From positions 1 to 64,000 of the forward strand of contig JAVBLN010000011.1 in NCBI GenBank assembly GCA_031553495.1: 64,000 bases of DNA, in the 5' to 3' direction. Shown one piece after another: positions 9,361 through 18,348 of the stretch. The stretch is from Pinibacter sp031553495. GTDB taxonomy: Bacteria; Bacteroidota; Bacteroidia; Chitinophagales; Chitinophagaceae. Both the position numbers and the translations under genes were made by a program. The notes beneath the pieces were generated by a model that saw only the letters and a program-made list of their open reading frames with translations, was not told where the DNA came from and searched no databases. How positions within the stretch are numbered: position 1 is the stretch's first letter; the number at the start of each line of letters is the position of its first letter.

Positions 9361-9775
9361 TTTCATTTTTAATCAATTTGAGATGGCAACATTTGTAGTG
9401 TATGAGTTGATTTTTTTTGTCCACGAATTACACTAATCGCCACGAATTAAAATTTTAAAAGGCATATTATTTGATTTTACGCAGCATTAAACATGTAAAG
9501 ATTTTTTTAGTTAACCAGCGACATTGCTACTATTAAGCATCGTTGTGTCACTCACTTGTACGGTAGGAATGCTATTGGGCGGGTTGCCAGTAGCCGGTTA
9601 CAGGATACAGGTTTTAAGTTTTGAGTTTCAGGTTGCCAGTTGCCGGTTGCCGGTGTTTTGGTACAGGCAAGCATTGCAAAATCGAATCATTGAATTCCCT
9701 TACATTTCCACATTTATCACATTTTCACATTAATCAGCAGTATTATACAGTTACTTTCACAATAACCCGAAATTT
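9361..9775. other. Intergenic region with core repeat and GGTTGCC arrays
   Basis: It contains core copy 4 (9515-9584), then GGTTGCCAGTAGCCGGTTACAGG-like and TTTTGAGTTT-like arrays (9585-9670), a GAATCATTGAATTCC unit (9682-9699) and CACATTTATCACATTTTCACATTA units (9703-9733). There is no gene. The short open frame at 9524-9733 is translated repeat. Confidence 0.7.
9515..9584 (+). repeat. Core repeat, GTG subfamily, copy 4
   Basis: Full-length copy: CCAGCGACATTGCTACTATT, then the invariant centre, then CGGTAGGAATGCTATTGGGC. The right end passes straight into GGTTGCC-period arrays. Confidence 0.9.
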
Positions 9776-10234
9776 GTGAAATATATAATTATACATATTA
9801 CGTTGCCATCAATTACCGATGGGTGGCGGTTTAATTTCAAAAGCCATTCAAAGAAAAAAGGATTTCAAACGTACATTTTAGTATGCGAGGACAGTCCTAC
9901 TGTAATTGAAGGATGCCTTATTTTTCAGCTACGAGATACAGTTGGGCCATACATGGCCTATGTAGAAATTGCCCCTCATAATAAAAGCAAAAACAAACGC
10001 TACGATAAAGTTGCAGGTTGCTTAATTGCATTCGCATGCCGGCTTAGTTTTATTAATGGCAAAGATCATTATAGAGGATGGTTGGCATTTGATGTTTTAG
10101 AAGAAGATAAAAAAGACGAAACAAAACTCATGGCTTTATACTGTCAAAAATATGGTGCTTTAAAATGGGGTGAAACAACAATGGTGCTATCGCCAGAAGT
10201 TGGAGAAAAATTAATCAATGAATATTTAAACTAG
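9776..10234 (+). CDS. Small GNAT-like protein, candidate toxin
   Basis: 152 residues, starting at a GTG since no suitable ATG exists upstream. The middle of the protein (YVEIAPHNKSKNKRYDKVAGCLIAFACRLSF) reads like the acetyl-CoA-binding strand and helix of GNAT acetyltransferases, and LMALYCQKYGALKW like the last GNAT helix and strand. The gene ends 6 nt before a HigA-like regulator on the same strand, a layout typical of toxin-antitoxin pairs, where several GNAT toxins acetylate aminoacyl-tRNA. The enzymatic role here is inferred, not shown. It could also be an ordinary small acetyltransferase with a linked regulator. Confidence 0.6.
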   Translation: MKYIIIHITLPSITDGWRFNFKSHSKKKGFQTYILVCEDSPTVIEGCLIFQLRDTVGPYMAYVEIAPHNKSKNKRYDKVAGCLIAFACRLSFINGKDHYRGWLAFDVLEEDKKDETKLMALYCQKYGALKWGETTMVLSPEVGEKLINEYLN

Positions 10235-10240
10235 AAAGAC

Positions 10241-10705
10241 ATGAAAAACAAAGAAATTCAATTGAATGATATTTGGAATGATGAGAAAAGGAAATCTCTG
10301 AGTGAGTTTATTCTTTCTAATTCTGAAAAGCAGACAAAAGAAAGAAAGATCAGAAATGAATTATTATCGATAAAATTTCAAATAGAGGATTACATCGAGT
10401 CAAATAATACATCTGTTAAATTGCAACTTTTGGATTTCGTCAAAATGTATCTTAAGACTTTTAATGTTACTCAAAGAAAATTAGCAGACTTGTTCGAAAT
10501 GCAAGACAGCAATTTATATAAGTATTTAATAGGCGAAAGAAAATTGAATCCTAATTTAGTTTTAAAACTAAGTTCATTCTCTCATATAAGTCCAGAATAT
10601 TGGCTAAGGATCGAAGTAAAGAACGAACTAATAGAGATAAATAATGAAATTAAAAAAAATAAAGATTATAAAAAATACGACTATCGAAATTTATTAGTGC
10701 CATGA
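10241..10705 (+). CDS. HTH XRE protein, HigA-like antitoxin candidate
   Basis: 154 residues. Residues about 68-125 form a lambda-repressor-type helix-turn-helix (FNVTQRKLADLFEMQDSNLYKYLIGERKLN) followed by the HigA-type stretch ISPEYWLRIEVKNEL. The N-terminal half is highly charged and probably helical, as expected for a toxin-binding part. It is the second gene of a two-gene unit with the GNAT-like protein, 6 nt apart. It most likely represses the pair and neutralises its partner, by analogy with higBA-type order. Confidence 0.65.
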   Translation: MKNKEIQLNDIWNDEKRKSLSEFILSNSEKQTKERKIRNELLSIKFQIEDYIESNNTSVKLQLLDFVKMYLKTFNVTQRKLADLFEMQDSNLYKYLIGERKLNPNLVLKLSSFSHISPEYWLRIEVKNELIEINNEIKKNKDYKKYDYRNLLVP

Positions 10706-10734
10706 GAAAACTAACACTTCTTCCTATTCACGCT

Positions 10735-10757
10735 CTGCAAGGCTTGTAGCCTTGCAG
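10735..10757. repeat. Hairpin repeat CTGCAAGGCT / AGCCTTGCAG
   Basis: A perfect 10-bp stem with loop TGT just past the HigA-like gene, so it may end that transcript. A related copy in the opposite orientation, sharing the flank AGCGTGAATA, is at 60685-60707. Confidence 0.75.
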
Positions 10758-10793
10758 CATTCAAAATCAGTGTCATCTGTGTGCGAAAAAAGT

Positions 10794-11831
10794 CTATAGC
10801 TTGTATGGAGTAATCGGCTGAATAGTTCCGTCTTCATTATAATGAAGCTCTGTAACTTTTACACTTCTTAAATGAGTTACACCTTTCGACAAAGATGAAT
10901 CGTGGTAAAACAAATACCATTTGTGGTTAAATTCCACAATTGAATGATGATTGGTCCAGCCTACCACCGGATTCAGCACCACTCCTTTATAAGTGAAAGG
11001 CCCGTAAGGATTATCGCCCATTGCGTAACAAATGAAATGAGTATCGCCTGTAGAGTATGAAAAATAGTATTTACCATTGTACCTATGCATCCATGCAGCT
11101 TCAAAAAAGCGTCGGTTGTTATCACCTGCCAATAAAGGCTTGCCATTTTCATCTACAATCAAAACATCTTTTGGCGTTTCTGCAAATTCCAATAAATCAT
11201 CTGTAAGCTTTGCCACCTTAGCGCATAAAGCAGGTTCATTATCTTTTGGTAAATGCGCTACCGGACTTTCCGGGCATTCCGCATTGAACGAACCTGTTCT
11301 CCAACGCTGCAATTGTCCGCCCCAAATGCCACCGAAATACATATAATAACTGCCGTCCCCATCTTTAAAAACTGCGGGATCAATAGAAAAACTTTCTTTA
11401 ATAGCTTCCTGCTGTGGCGTGAATGGCCCGGTGGGCAAATCACTTATAGCCACACCAATTTTGAAAATACCATCATACCCTTTTGCCGGAAAAAAGAGAT
11501 AATATTTTCCATCTTTCTCATGAGCATCCGGCGCCCACATTTGTCTTTCGGCCCAGGGCACATCATTTACATGCAGCGCCACGCCATGGTCTTTTGCTTC
11601 ACCATCCGGCGAATCCATAGAAATAATATGATAATCTTCCATGGCAAAATGGCTGCCCAGGTCATCAAACGCTTCGCCTGCATCCACATCATGCGAAGGA
11701 TAGATGTAAACTTTTCCATTAAAAACATGTGCAGACGGATCGGCAGTATAAATGTGTGTAACCAGCGGCTGCGAAATGGCTTTGCGGTTCAGCTCATCAA
11801 AATTTATATGATCAATACTATCTTCCGGCAT
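10794..11831 (-). CDS. GH43 glycosidase (xylosidase/arabinofuranosidase type)
   Basis: 345 residues from the ATG at 11831. The frame extends 32 codons upstream through TTGAGAATGC-type repeat DNA, so that start is rejected. There is no signal peptide, so it is probably cytoplasmic. It is a five-bladed propeller family 43 hydrolase: likely general base Asp31 (YTADPSAHVF), pKa modulator Asp151 (SIDPAVF) and general acid Glu244 (RFFEAAWMHRYNGKYYFSYS). It probably cleaves xylo- or arabino-oligosaccharides imported by the GPH symporter encoded 280 nt upstream on the same strand. The exact substrate is not readable. Confidence 0.85.
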   Translation of the reverse strand: MPEDSIDHINFDELNRKAISQPLVTHIYTADPSAHVFNGKVYIYPSHDVDAGEAFDDLGSHFAMEDYHIISMDSPDGEAKDHGVALHVNDVPWAERQMWAPDAHEKDGKYYLFFPAKGYDGIFKIGVAISDLPTGPFTPQQEAIKESFSIDPAVFKDGDGSYYMYFGGIWGGQLQRWRTGSFNAECPESPVAHLPKDNEPALCAKVAKLTDDLLEFAETPKDVLIVDENGKPLLAGDNNRRFFEAAWMHRYNGKYYFSYSTGDTHFICYAMGDNPYGPFTYKGVVLNPVVGWTNHHSIVEFNHKWYLFYHDSSLSKGVTHLRSVKVTELHYNEDGTIQPITPYKL

Positions 11832-11960
11832 AGTTGTATTTTTTTGTGGTGTATGAAGTGTGAATGTTTCTTCTTTACATTCTACACATATAGCATTCTC
11901 AATTCTCCATTCAATAAGCGCTTTCAACTTTCAATTTTCAACTTTCAACTAAATGATGTT

Positions 11961-12030
11961 GCCATGAAATACTACAGATGAACGAAATGCGACGCAACAA
12001 TGACGCCATGAAATACCGCCGCCCGTACCA
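11961..12030 (-). repeat. Core repeat, GCG subfamily, copy b
   Basis: Minus-strand copy with GTTGCGTCGCATTTCGTTCA and both direct repeats (GGTATTTCATGGCGTC and GTAGTATTTCATGGCAAC). It sits between the GH43 and symporter genes. CTTTCAATTTTCAACTTTC units adjoin it at 11923-11950. Confidence 0.85.
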
Positions 12031-12109
12031 TAAATATTTACTCAAACAGCTTTTGATAATTATTGAATTTTATTTCCTTGAAAGTCTTCAATCTTATAGT
12101 GCTTTCAAT

Positions 12110-13546
12110 TTAATTTTTTCTTCTTTCGCTAAGGTCTTTTTCAATTTGCAATTCCATTTTTTTATTGATGGTATAAAAAAATAATAATGATGCTCCTATT
12201 AAAAACGGTATGGCCGGATAAACACTTACCAGCATTTTTGTTCCATTGATCGCTTGTGTTGTTTGCGCTTCGCTTTGTGGCACATAATTATAAAGGCTGA
12301 GTATCCATGTAAGCAAAGCGCTGCCAATGCTGAGGCCAGCTTTTAATCCTACCATCATGGCGGAAAAAATGATGGCGGTAGCGCGGCGGTTATTTTTCCA
12401 TTCGCTATAATCCGCTACATCAGCGATCATTGCCCAAAGTAATGGTATGGTGAGGCCATAAAAAAAGCCGTGCAATATTTGTGAAACAAACATCAGCTTT
12501 ACTGATTGCGGCGGAAAAAATACAAATATCAACACGAATATTGTAGATATGAACAGCGCTATACCGAATACATCTCTTTTGCCATAATTATCGGCAAACC
12601 TTTTAGAGAGCGTGATCCCTACAATCATAAATATGATGCCTCCGGCATTGAACAGACCAAAACCCGCGGAAACAGGATCTTCACCAAAAAAGTTCAGTCC
12701 CACTTTAGATAGAAATTGAATAATAGGATTTACAAATGTGGTAAGGCTTTCCTTATCAACATAGTTTTTGAAATAATAAACATAAGAACCGCCTTTCATA
12801 GCAAGCGTAATAAAAACAAGCGTGGTAAGCAGCAGCATTATTACCCAGGGCTTGTTTTTAAACAGATCGCCCAAGTCTTCTTTTAAACTGGATTTCTGTT
12901 CCGGTTTTGGAATGATGCGCTCTTTGGTAGTAAGAAATGTTATGAGCAACATAACAGTTCCAATTCCTGCAAGCCATCCCATTACTTTTTCGATACCAAC
13001 AGATTTATCGCCACCACCGGCAGTTTCAATAATAGCCAGCATAAATACCTGCACAAAAAACTGCGCAAACATTACCGCCACAAAACGATAAGAAGAAACG
13101 CTGTTACGTTCTTTCATATCGCCGGTAATAACACCACTCAGCGCTGAGTATGGAAGATTATTTGCCGCATACAATAATAGCAGCAATGTGTATGTAACAA
13201 CTGCATAAATCAATTTGCCCTTGTATGAAAAATGAGGCGTGCTAAAAGCCAGCAAAGCAATTACGCCAAGAGGTATGGCGGTAAATAATATCCACGGTCT
13301 GAATTTTCCCCACCGCGAATTGGTTCTGTCGGCCAGCGCACCTATAATAGGATTGAATCCAAATGCCGCTACAAGACCCACTACCAGCATTATTACAGAA
13401 GCATGCTCGGGTTTAAGGCCATAGATATCAGTATAAAAATAGGCGAGATAAGTCATCAAAGTTTGAAACACCAGGTTGGCTGCAAGATCGCCCAAACTGT
13501 AACCAACCTTTTCAAGTACGGATAATTTCTGCGAGTTATTGTTCAT
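12110..13546 (-). CDS. GPH-family sugar:cation symporter (XynP-like)
   Basis: 478 residues with about 12 membrane helices. N-terminal LSVLEKVGYSLGDLAANLVFQ and the loop ADRTNSRWGKFRPWIL are hallmarks of the glycoside-pentoside-hexuronide symporters (relatives of XynP, MelB and LacS). It starts 28 nt after the GH10 xylanase stop on the same strand, so the two are very likely co-transcribed, and a GH43 gene follows. Together these predict uptake of xylo-oligosaccharides in exchange for or with a cation. Confidence 0.85.
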   Translation of the reverse strand: MNNNSQKLSVLEKVGYSLGDLAANLVFQTLMTYLAYFYTDIYGLKPEHASVIMLVVGLVAAFGFNPIIGALADRTNSRWGKFRPWILFTAIPLGVIALLAFSTPHFSYKGKLIYAVVTYTLLLLLYAANNLPYSALSGVITGDMKERNSVSSYRFVAVMFAQFFVQVFMLAIIETAGGGDKSVGIEKVMGWLAGIGTVMLLITFLTTKERIIPKPEQKSSLKEDLGDLFKNKPWVIMLLLTTLVFITLAMKGGSYVYYFKNYVDKESLTTFVNPIIQFLSKVGLNFFGEDPVSAGFGLFNAGGIIFMIVGITLSKRFADNYGKRDVFGIALFISTIFVLIFVFFPPQSVKLMFVSQILHGFFYGLTIPLLWAMIADVADYSEWKNNRRATAIIFSAMMVGLKAGLSIGSALLTWILSLYNYVPQSEAQTTQAINGTKMLVSVYPAIPFLIGASLLFFYTINKKMELQIEKDLSERRKN

Positions 13547-13574
13547 GGTTTAGCGCAATTCAAGAGGTAAATAA

Positions 13575-14702
13575 TCAGTTTTTGGTTTTTATTTCAATTA
13601 CTTTATAAAATGCGGGTTTGGGATTAAACTGCCTGTCGAACAGCAAAGGATAATTGGTGCGGCCATTTATTGGCCAGTCGTTCAGCCATGATTGACCGTC
13701 ATTTACACCCCAGAAAGTAATGCGGCTGATTTTATCTTTATGTTTCAAAAACAAACGGAACAGTTGCTCATAACCATTGGTGAGTTTTACCTGCATCGAA
13801 TCCGGCAAACCGTTTGCATACGGGTTCATCTGCGCATTGTAAGCGGCTGTCTGATTTACATCCGCGATATTTCCATCCCAGGGGTTTGGCAACACGCCCA
13901 GATCCAGTTCGGTAAACATAACCTTCATTCCCAGCGCGGCAAATTCGTTAATACTTTCTTCAATATCTTTTAATGGCACGTCATAAGCCTTCCAGTGTCC
14001 CTGAATTCCTACGCCATCAATGCGCACGCCGGCAGCTTTCAATTTTTTTAGCAAGGCTATAGCCCCTGCTCTCTTTTTGGGTTGCTCAATATTATAATCG
14101 TTATAATAAAGCGCGGTGTTGGGAGCGGCTTTTTGAGCCAGCCGAAATGCTTCCAAAATATAATCTTCACCAAGTTTTTCAAGGAAAATTGATTTTCGCA
14201 AACTGCCATCTTCTTCTAATGCTTCATTTACCACATCCCATGAAAATATTTTGCCATCATAGCGGGAAGCGATCGTATTAATATGATCGCTAAAAAATGT
14301 GCGCAACGAATCCGCACTTTTCATGTTTTTTACAAAAGGCGGCAACTGGCTGTGCCATATTAATGTGTGCCCGTTTATTTGCAGGTTGTGTTTTTTTCCA
14401 TACGCCACCATTTTATCTGCGAGGTCAAAATCGTACTTGCTCCATTCCGGGTGTATAATTTCAGCCTTCATAATATTTTCAGGTGTAATAGCGCCAAACT
14501 GTTGCGGAATAAGAACGGCGGCGGCAGTATCTTTTTCCTCAATTTGCGTAGCGTTCAAAGCGGCACCAATTACAAAATCATTTTTGAATGTTTCCTGAAG
14601 TGATGGAACGGACTCATTTTTTACTTTTTTGTTATCTGCACAATTAGTAAAAAACATGGCAGAAGAAATGATCAATCCGGCAAACAACAGTTTATATTTC
14701 AT
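13575..14702 (-). CDS. GH10 endo-1,4-beta-xylanase, lipoprotein
   Basis: 375 residues. A lipoprotein signal (MKYKLLFAGLIISSAMFFTN then Cys21) points to membrane anchoring. The rest is a single GH10 barrel: acid/base Glu160 in SWDVVNEAL, nucleophile Glu265 in MFTELDLG, and also GHTLIWHSQLP and WGVNDGQSWL. It hydrolyses internal xylan linkages. It is the first gene of a unit with the GPH symporter, so it likely makes the oligomers that the symporter imports. The catalytic residues are all present, and no carbohydrate-binding module is attached. Confidence 0.92.
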   Translation of the reverse strand: MKYKLLFAGLIISSAMFFTNCADNKKVKNESVPSLQETFKNDFVIGAALNATQIEEKDTAAAVLIPQQFGAITPENIMKAEIIHPEWSKYDFDLADKMVAYGKKHNLQINGHTLIWHSQLPPFVKNMKSADSLRTFFSDHINTIASRYDGKIFSWDVVNEALEEDGSLRKSIFLEKLGEDYILEAFRLAQKAAPNTALYYNDYNIEQPKKRAGAIALLKKLKAAGVRIDGVGIQGHWKAYDVPLKDIEESINEFAALGMKVMFTELDLGVLPNPWDGNIADVNQTAAYNAQMNPYANGLPDSMQVKLTNGYEQLFRLFLKHKDKISRITFWGVNDGQSWLNDWPINGRTNYPLLFDRQFNPKPAFYKVIEIKTKN

Positions 14703-14928
14703 ATAGCAAACAATTTAGGGATAGTAAATTCAAGCGACTAAGTTAAGTAAGATAATCATATAAAAATCGCTGAAATGCAGAACTGGCAATATTTTCATGC
14801 AACTGCACTATGCAACATTACTGATCTTTGTTGCATAAATTCTGCAAAAAGTAATTAGATGCAAAAAAAGATGAGCCGTTAATATTTATATTTTGGGAAG
14901 TATAATTTTTTGCCATTATTTTTTTGGG

Positions 14929-14996
14929 AACCGGCGGTATTGCTACTATTAAGCATCGTTGTGTCACTCACTTGTACTGTAGTAATGCTATTGAGC
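14929..14996 (+). repeat. Core repeat, GTG subfamily, copy 5
   Basis: Full copy, preceded by a run of seven T then GGGAACCGGCGG. The right side joins TGATGAGTAATGAGTTTTG arrays. Confidence 0.9.
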
Positions 14997-15067
14997 AAGT
15001 GATGAGTAATGAGTTTTGAGTTTGTCTTAAGATTGCTTCCAACAATCAACCTCGCTCAATATATATT

Positions 15068-15120
15068 CAACCGATGAACGAAATGCGACGCAACAACTGT
15101 TCAATAGTAATTCAAATGCC
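15068..15120 (-). repeat. Core repeat, GCG subfamily, copy c (partial)
   Basis: Carries GTTGCGTCGCATTTCGTTCA on the minus strand, but the left half is replaced by a shortened TACTATTGAACA segment. Confidence 0.7.
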
Positions 15121-15299
15121 CTGTTCATAATAAAAACCGAAACTAAAATATGTTCTTAATAAGTATTACAATAGAAAGCCATTCACTAATAAGCACGTTT
15201 CTCCTCAACGCAACCCTATTCATTATTAATTATTCATTATTAATTATTAAATACCTGTTTTTGGCAAAGAAAAACACGATGATTGGGATTTTTCCTGCT

Positions 15300-17546
15300 T
15301 TATAACTGTACCAATTGATACCGGGTATTATTTTTTACAGATACGCGATAATCTGCCGGAATATTCAACTGGTAACTTAGCTTTTTCCCCTTTTTCTCCC
15401 ATTGCAAACTGATTTTTTGATTACCAATAGGGATCGTACCGGAACAACTTTGCAAATCAGTATCATTGAATACAATTTCCACCTGTTTGCTTATGGCATC
15501 AACACGCTTGATACCAAGTAAATCACGATAAAAAACATGGGCTACGTGTGATGCAAAACCGTGGTTGCAACTGGCGACAGTTGTTGTGTTTTCCCATAAA
15601 GTACCTGTCAGATCAGCCATGTAAGCATATTCATCAATCGATTCGCTCAATAATTGCCTTACATATCCATATTGTGATAAGATCTCAAGTCTCAGATAAT
15701 TACCCACAAACGCATTGGATGGATAAATCTCAGGGTATGCTTTTGTTACTTTACGTTTCGGACCAAAATCAGATAACAATGTTCTCCAAAGATCCGGATA
15801 TGTTTCAGGAGTGGCAATGCCGAAGAAAAAGGCATAATATTGACACGTCTCCGTCCGGTTGTTTTTTTGCGCCACCAGCTTGTTGCCTTCCCTTACAGCA
15901 TTATCAATAAAAAAGTTTCCGTCGAATGATTGTTTTCTGATCACCTGTTGGATATGCCGGGCTTTTGTTCGCAATTCGGGTAAATGATATAATGACGCAA
16001 CCGATTCAAGCATCCGCGCATACAGCATATTGGTAGGGTAATTAACATCCTGTACAAACTCATTCGCCTTCGACCATTCTACAAAAATCCATTTTTCCAA
16101 TTTTTCCAACAATCCATCTTCATTCTCGTATTCTTTGAAATAGTCTAATAAGGCCATTACTTTAGGCCGAAGATCGTTTACCATTTTACGATCGCCACTC
16201 CGCCCAAGATATTCTTCCAGCTCCAATACAAACCACATGGCCCAGTTTGGAATGAAATTGCCATTGGAGTGGTCGGCGGGGTAACACATAGGAAGCATTC
16301 CTTGTGGTATATACCTGAATTTATCAGGTAGCAGGAAATTTTCCAGGAAGTTCTTTTCTATTAATGTGTTACCAGATAAATCAAACGCTACACGAGAAGT
16401 AAAATAGCTGTCACATAGCCAGCCGGCACGTTCCCGTGAAGGACAGTCCATAAATATATCCAATGCATTTTGCTTATAGGTTTCCACTGCTGCGGCGAAT
16501 ATGGAATTAATTTTTTCGTCGCTGCAAGTAAACTTGGCTTGCGAAACATCGCCATTTACATATTGCCGGATATAAAAATTACCAACACTGCAATCACCTT
16601 CGGTTTCTACTTTAAGGTATTGCAAAGTGTATGGCTCGAATGTTTCCAATGTATATTGCCCAGGTTGTAATTCATACGTAATACTGTTATTACAACTCAG
16701 CCTGTGAATATCGACATCTCCGTTTGTAAGAATTTCATCCCAGGCGAATGTTATTTTCGACGGTGAGGTTACTTGTACTTCCGCGCCAATGAATCCGGTG
16801 GAATTGCATTCAAATTTATAAATGCCTCCGGGTAAACTTTCCCGGTATTTCCTGATGCTGTAATCGGGATATTTCACCCGGCGGGGTATAAGCTGCTTGT
16901 TATTAGTCCGCTCCAGCGCTACCTTCTTGAACAAAGCCTGTTTGTCGGTCATCCATGCGTTGTATTGAGGCGTCAATTTATAAGCCTCCATATAAGTACG
17001 TTGAAAACTATATTTGGGTACATCCTGAACACGTTGATTGAAAATAGCAGCTTCAAATAAAACTGGTCGAGGATTCTCACTTTTTTTCAATTGTGTTGAG
17101 GTTATGGCAAGCACCTTATCTCCGGATGTTATTTCCGCCTGCAGGAATGAAGGTTGGTTCATGAGATAATAATTATCCACATTATATCCGGCCACTTCGA
17201 TAGCAATTATGTTTTCTCCCGTTTTTATCAACTTCTTTAATTGGTACTCATCTACCCGGTAAAATCCATACCCGGCAACACAAGGCCCATGCCCCAGGAA
17301 TATACCATTTACATAAGCTCTGTAATCAGCATGTGCGGCAATACGAAACAATATATCCCCTTTCCCGTCCCAACCAAAATTTGCTCGGAAACTTACTGTA
17401 AGGTTTTTAGTTGTTTGTCTGTCACTAACCCAAACCGGTACTGCTTGTCGAAAAAATGTATCCTGGCCAATTGCCACAAAAGTGAACGTGAATAAAAAGT
17501 AGATGGATGTGGCTGTTTTGTAAAGTAAGGTCAACTTAGTTTTCAT
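15300..17546 (-). CDS. Secreted GH78-type alpha-L-rhamnosidase
   Basis: 748 residues from the ATG at 17546, which starts a signal peptide (MKTKLTLLYKTATSIYFLFTF to AIGQ). An upstream in-frame ATG at 17591 is less suitable. N-terminal beta domains (with YRAYVNGIFLGHGPC) precede an (alpha/alpha)6 barrel with the GH78 signature DIFMDCPSRERAGWLCDSYF and the later GTLWENTTTVASCNHGFASH, then a short C-terminal beta domain. GH78 enzymes remove terminal L-rhamnose, for instance from pectin. Individual catalytic residues were not assigned. It is transcribed alone, upstream of the xylan block on the same strand. Confidence 0.8.
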   Translation of the reverse strand: MKTKLTLLYKTATSIYFLFTFTFVAIGQDTFFRQAVPVWVSDRQTTKNLTVSFRANFGWDGKGDILFRIAAHADYRAYVNGIFLGHGPCVAGYGFYRVDEYQLKKLIKTGENIIAIEVAGYNVDNYYLMNQPSFLQAEITSGDKVLAITSTQLKKSENPRPVLFEAAIFNQRVQDVPKYSFQRTYMEAYKLTPQYNAWMTDKQALFKKVALERTNNKQLIPRRVKYPDYSIRKYRESLPGGIYKFECNSTGFIGAEVQVTSPSKITFAWDEILTNGDVDIHRLSCNNSITYELQPGQYTLETFEPYTLQYLKVETEGDCSVGNFYIRQYVNGDVSQAKFTCSDEKINSIFAAAVETYKQNALDIFMDCPSRERAGWLCDSYFTSRVAFDLSGNTLIEKNFLENFLLPDKFRYIPQGMLPMCYPADHSNGNFIPNWAMWFVLELEEYLGRSGDRKMVNDLRPKVMALLDYFKEYENEDGLLEKLEKWIFVEWSKANEFVQDVNYPTNMLYARMLESVASLYHLPELRTKARHIQQVIRKQSFDGNFFIDNAVREGNKLVAQKNNRTETCQYYAFFFGIATPETYPDLWRTLLSDFGPKRKVTKAYPEIYPSNAFVGNYLRLEILSQYGYVRQLLSESIDEYAYMADLTGTLWENTTTVASCNHGFASHVAHVFYRDLLGIKRVDAISKQVEIVFNDTDLQSCSGTIPIGNQKISLQWEKKGKKLSYQLNIPADYRVSVKNNTRYQLVQL

Positions 17547-17871
17547 GTGTTTATTTGTAGTTTCTGCAAGACGTTTTATCAAAACCGACATGGGAATGTT
17601 GAAATTCTTATACTGGCGTATATGGTTTTGATATTTCTAAAGATAGCCTGTTTTACATGTAACTGCAAAAAAATGTTGTTTTTTTAAACCGGTAGTAAAG
17701 CTATTCGCCAAGTGAACAGTGTATTGTGGGCAGTGGGCAGTAGGGAAATCAGAACCGATCAATATAGCAGTTCTGCTGCAAATTCCTTTTCTCGCGGCAA
17801 ATGCAACGACGCAGTGCGATCACGCTGATTGTTTATTTTTTGCACTGCACAATTTTATGCATCTATTTTTT

Positions 17872-17943
17872 GGAACCGGCGGTAGTGCTACTATTAAGCA
17901 TCGTTGTGTCACTCACTTGTACGGTTGGAACTTTAGTGGGCGG
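17872..17943 (+). repeat. Core repeat, GTG subfamily, copy 6
   Basis: Full copy preceded by CTATTTTTTGGAACCGGCGG. The right direct repeat is diverged (CGGTTGGAACTTTAGTG, as in copy 2). The right side continues into GACAGTAGGCAGCGGGC. Confidence 0.9.
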
Positions 17944-18052
17944 TTGACAGTAGGCAGCGGGCTGTAGTTCTCGCACGGATGTTGAATCGAAACTCATAAA
18001 GGAACAACCTGTGCGAGAAATCTCATTGAATTAGTGTACTGACAATTTATAG

Positions 18053-18268
18053 TATTGCCAGTACTTAAACACCGGCAACTGGCAACCGGCAACTGGTAAC
18101 CTGCAACTACTGCTCACTGTCCACTGCCAACCCGCTCAATAGCATTACTACCGTACAAGTGAGTGACACAACGATGCTTAATAGTAGCACTACCGCCGAC
18201 ACCAACAATCTGAAATCTGAAATTTGAGATTTTAAATTCTTTAAACAGGATTTGTTATAAAACACCGT
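18053..18268. repeat. Tandem duplication, unit 1
   Basis: A composite unit: TTGCCAGTACTTAAACACCG, then GGCAACTGGCAACCGGCAAC-type and CTGTCCACTGCC arrays, core copy 7 (18131-18200), then ACAATCTGAAATCTGAAATT and TATAAAACACCG. Unit 2 at 18349-18546 repeats the same order with near-identical edges but different array content. Confidence 0.85.
18131..18200 (-). repeat. Core repeat, GTG subfamily, copy 7
   Basis: Full minus-strand copy inside duplication unit 1. It is inverted relative to copy 6. Confidence 0.9.
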
Positions 18269-18275
18269 GTTATCC

Positions 18276-18308
18276 AGATGTCCTACACCTTTGAGGTGTA
18301 GGACATCT
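18276..18308. repeat. Perfect hairpin repeat (AGATGTCCTACACCT arms), second copy
   Basis: Identical over 33 nt to 7850-7882. It lies between the two duplication units. Confidence 0.9.
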
Positions 18309-18348
18309 GCGCATATTTCCCTGATCTCTGACTTCCGATTTCTTAAAT

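Larger units (their letters stand above)
14703..15299. other. Intergenic region with two core repeats
   Basis: There is no gene. A plain AT-rich stretch of about 220 nt upstream of the xylanase start is followed by core copy 5 (14929-14996), GATGAGTAATGAGTTTTGAG-type units to 15025, a GCG-subfamily half copy (15068-15120) and ATTATTAATTATTCATTA units at 15220-15252. Confidence 0.7.

Noticed and set aside
9524..9733. Conserved hydrophobic peptide (LLSIVVSLTC...) encoded by the cores
   Set aside because: The frame is not kept open by a shared start or stop, and differences between copies change amino acids freely; conservation is better explained at DNA or RNA level.
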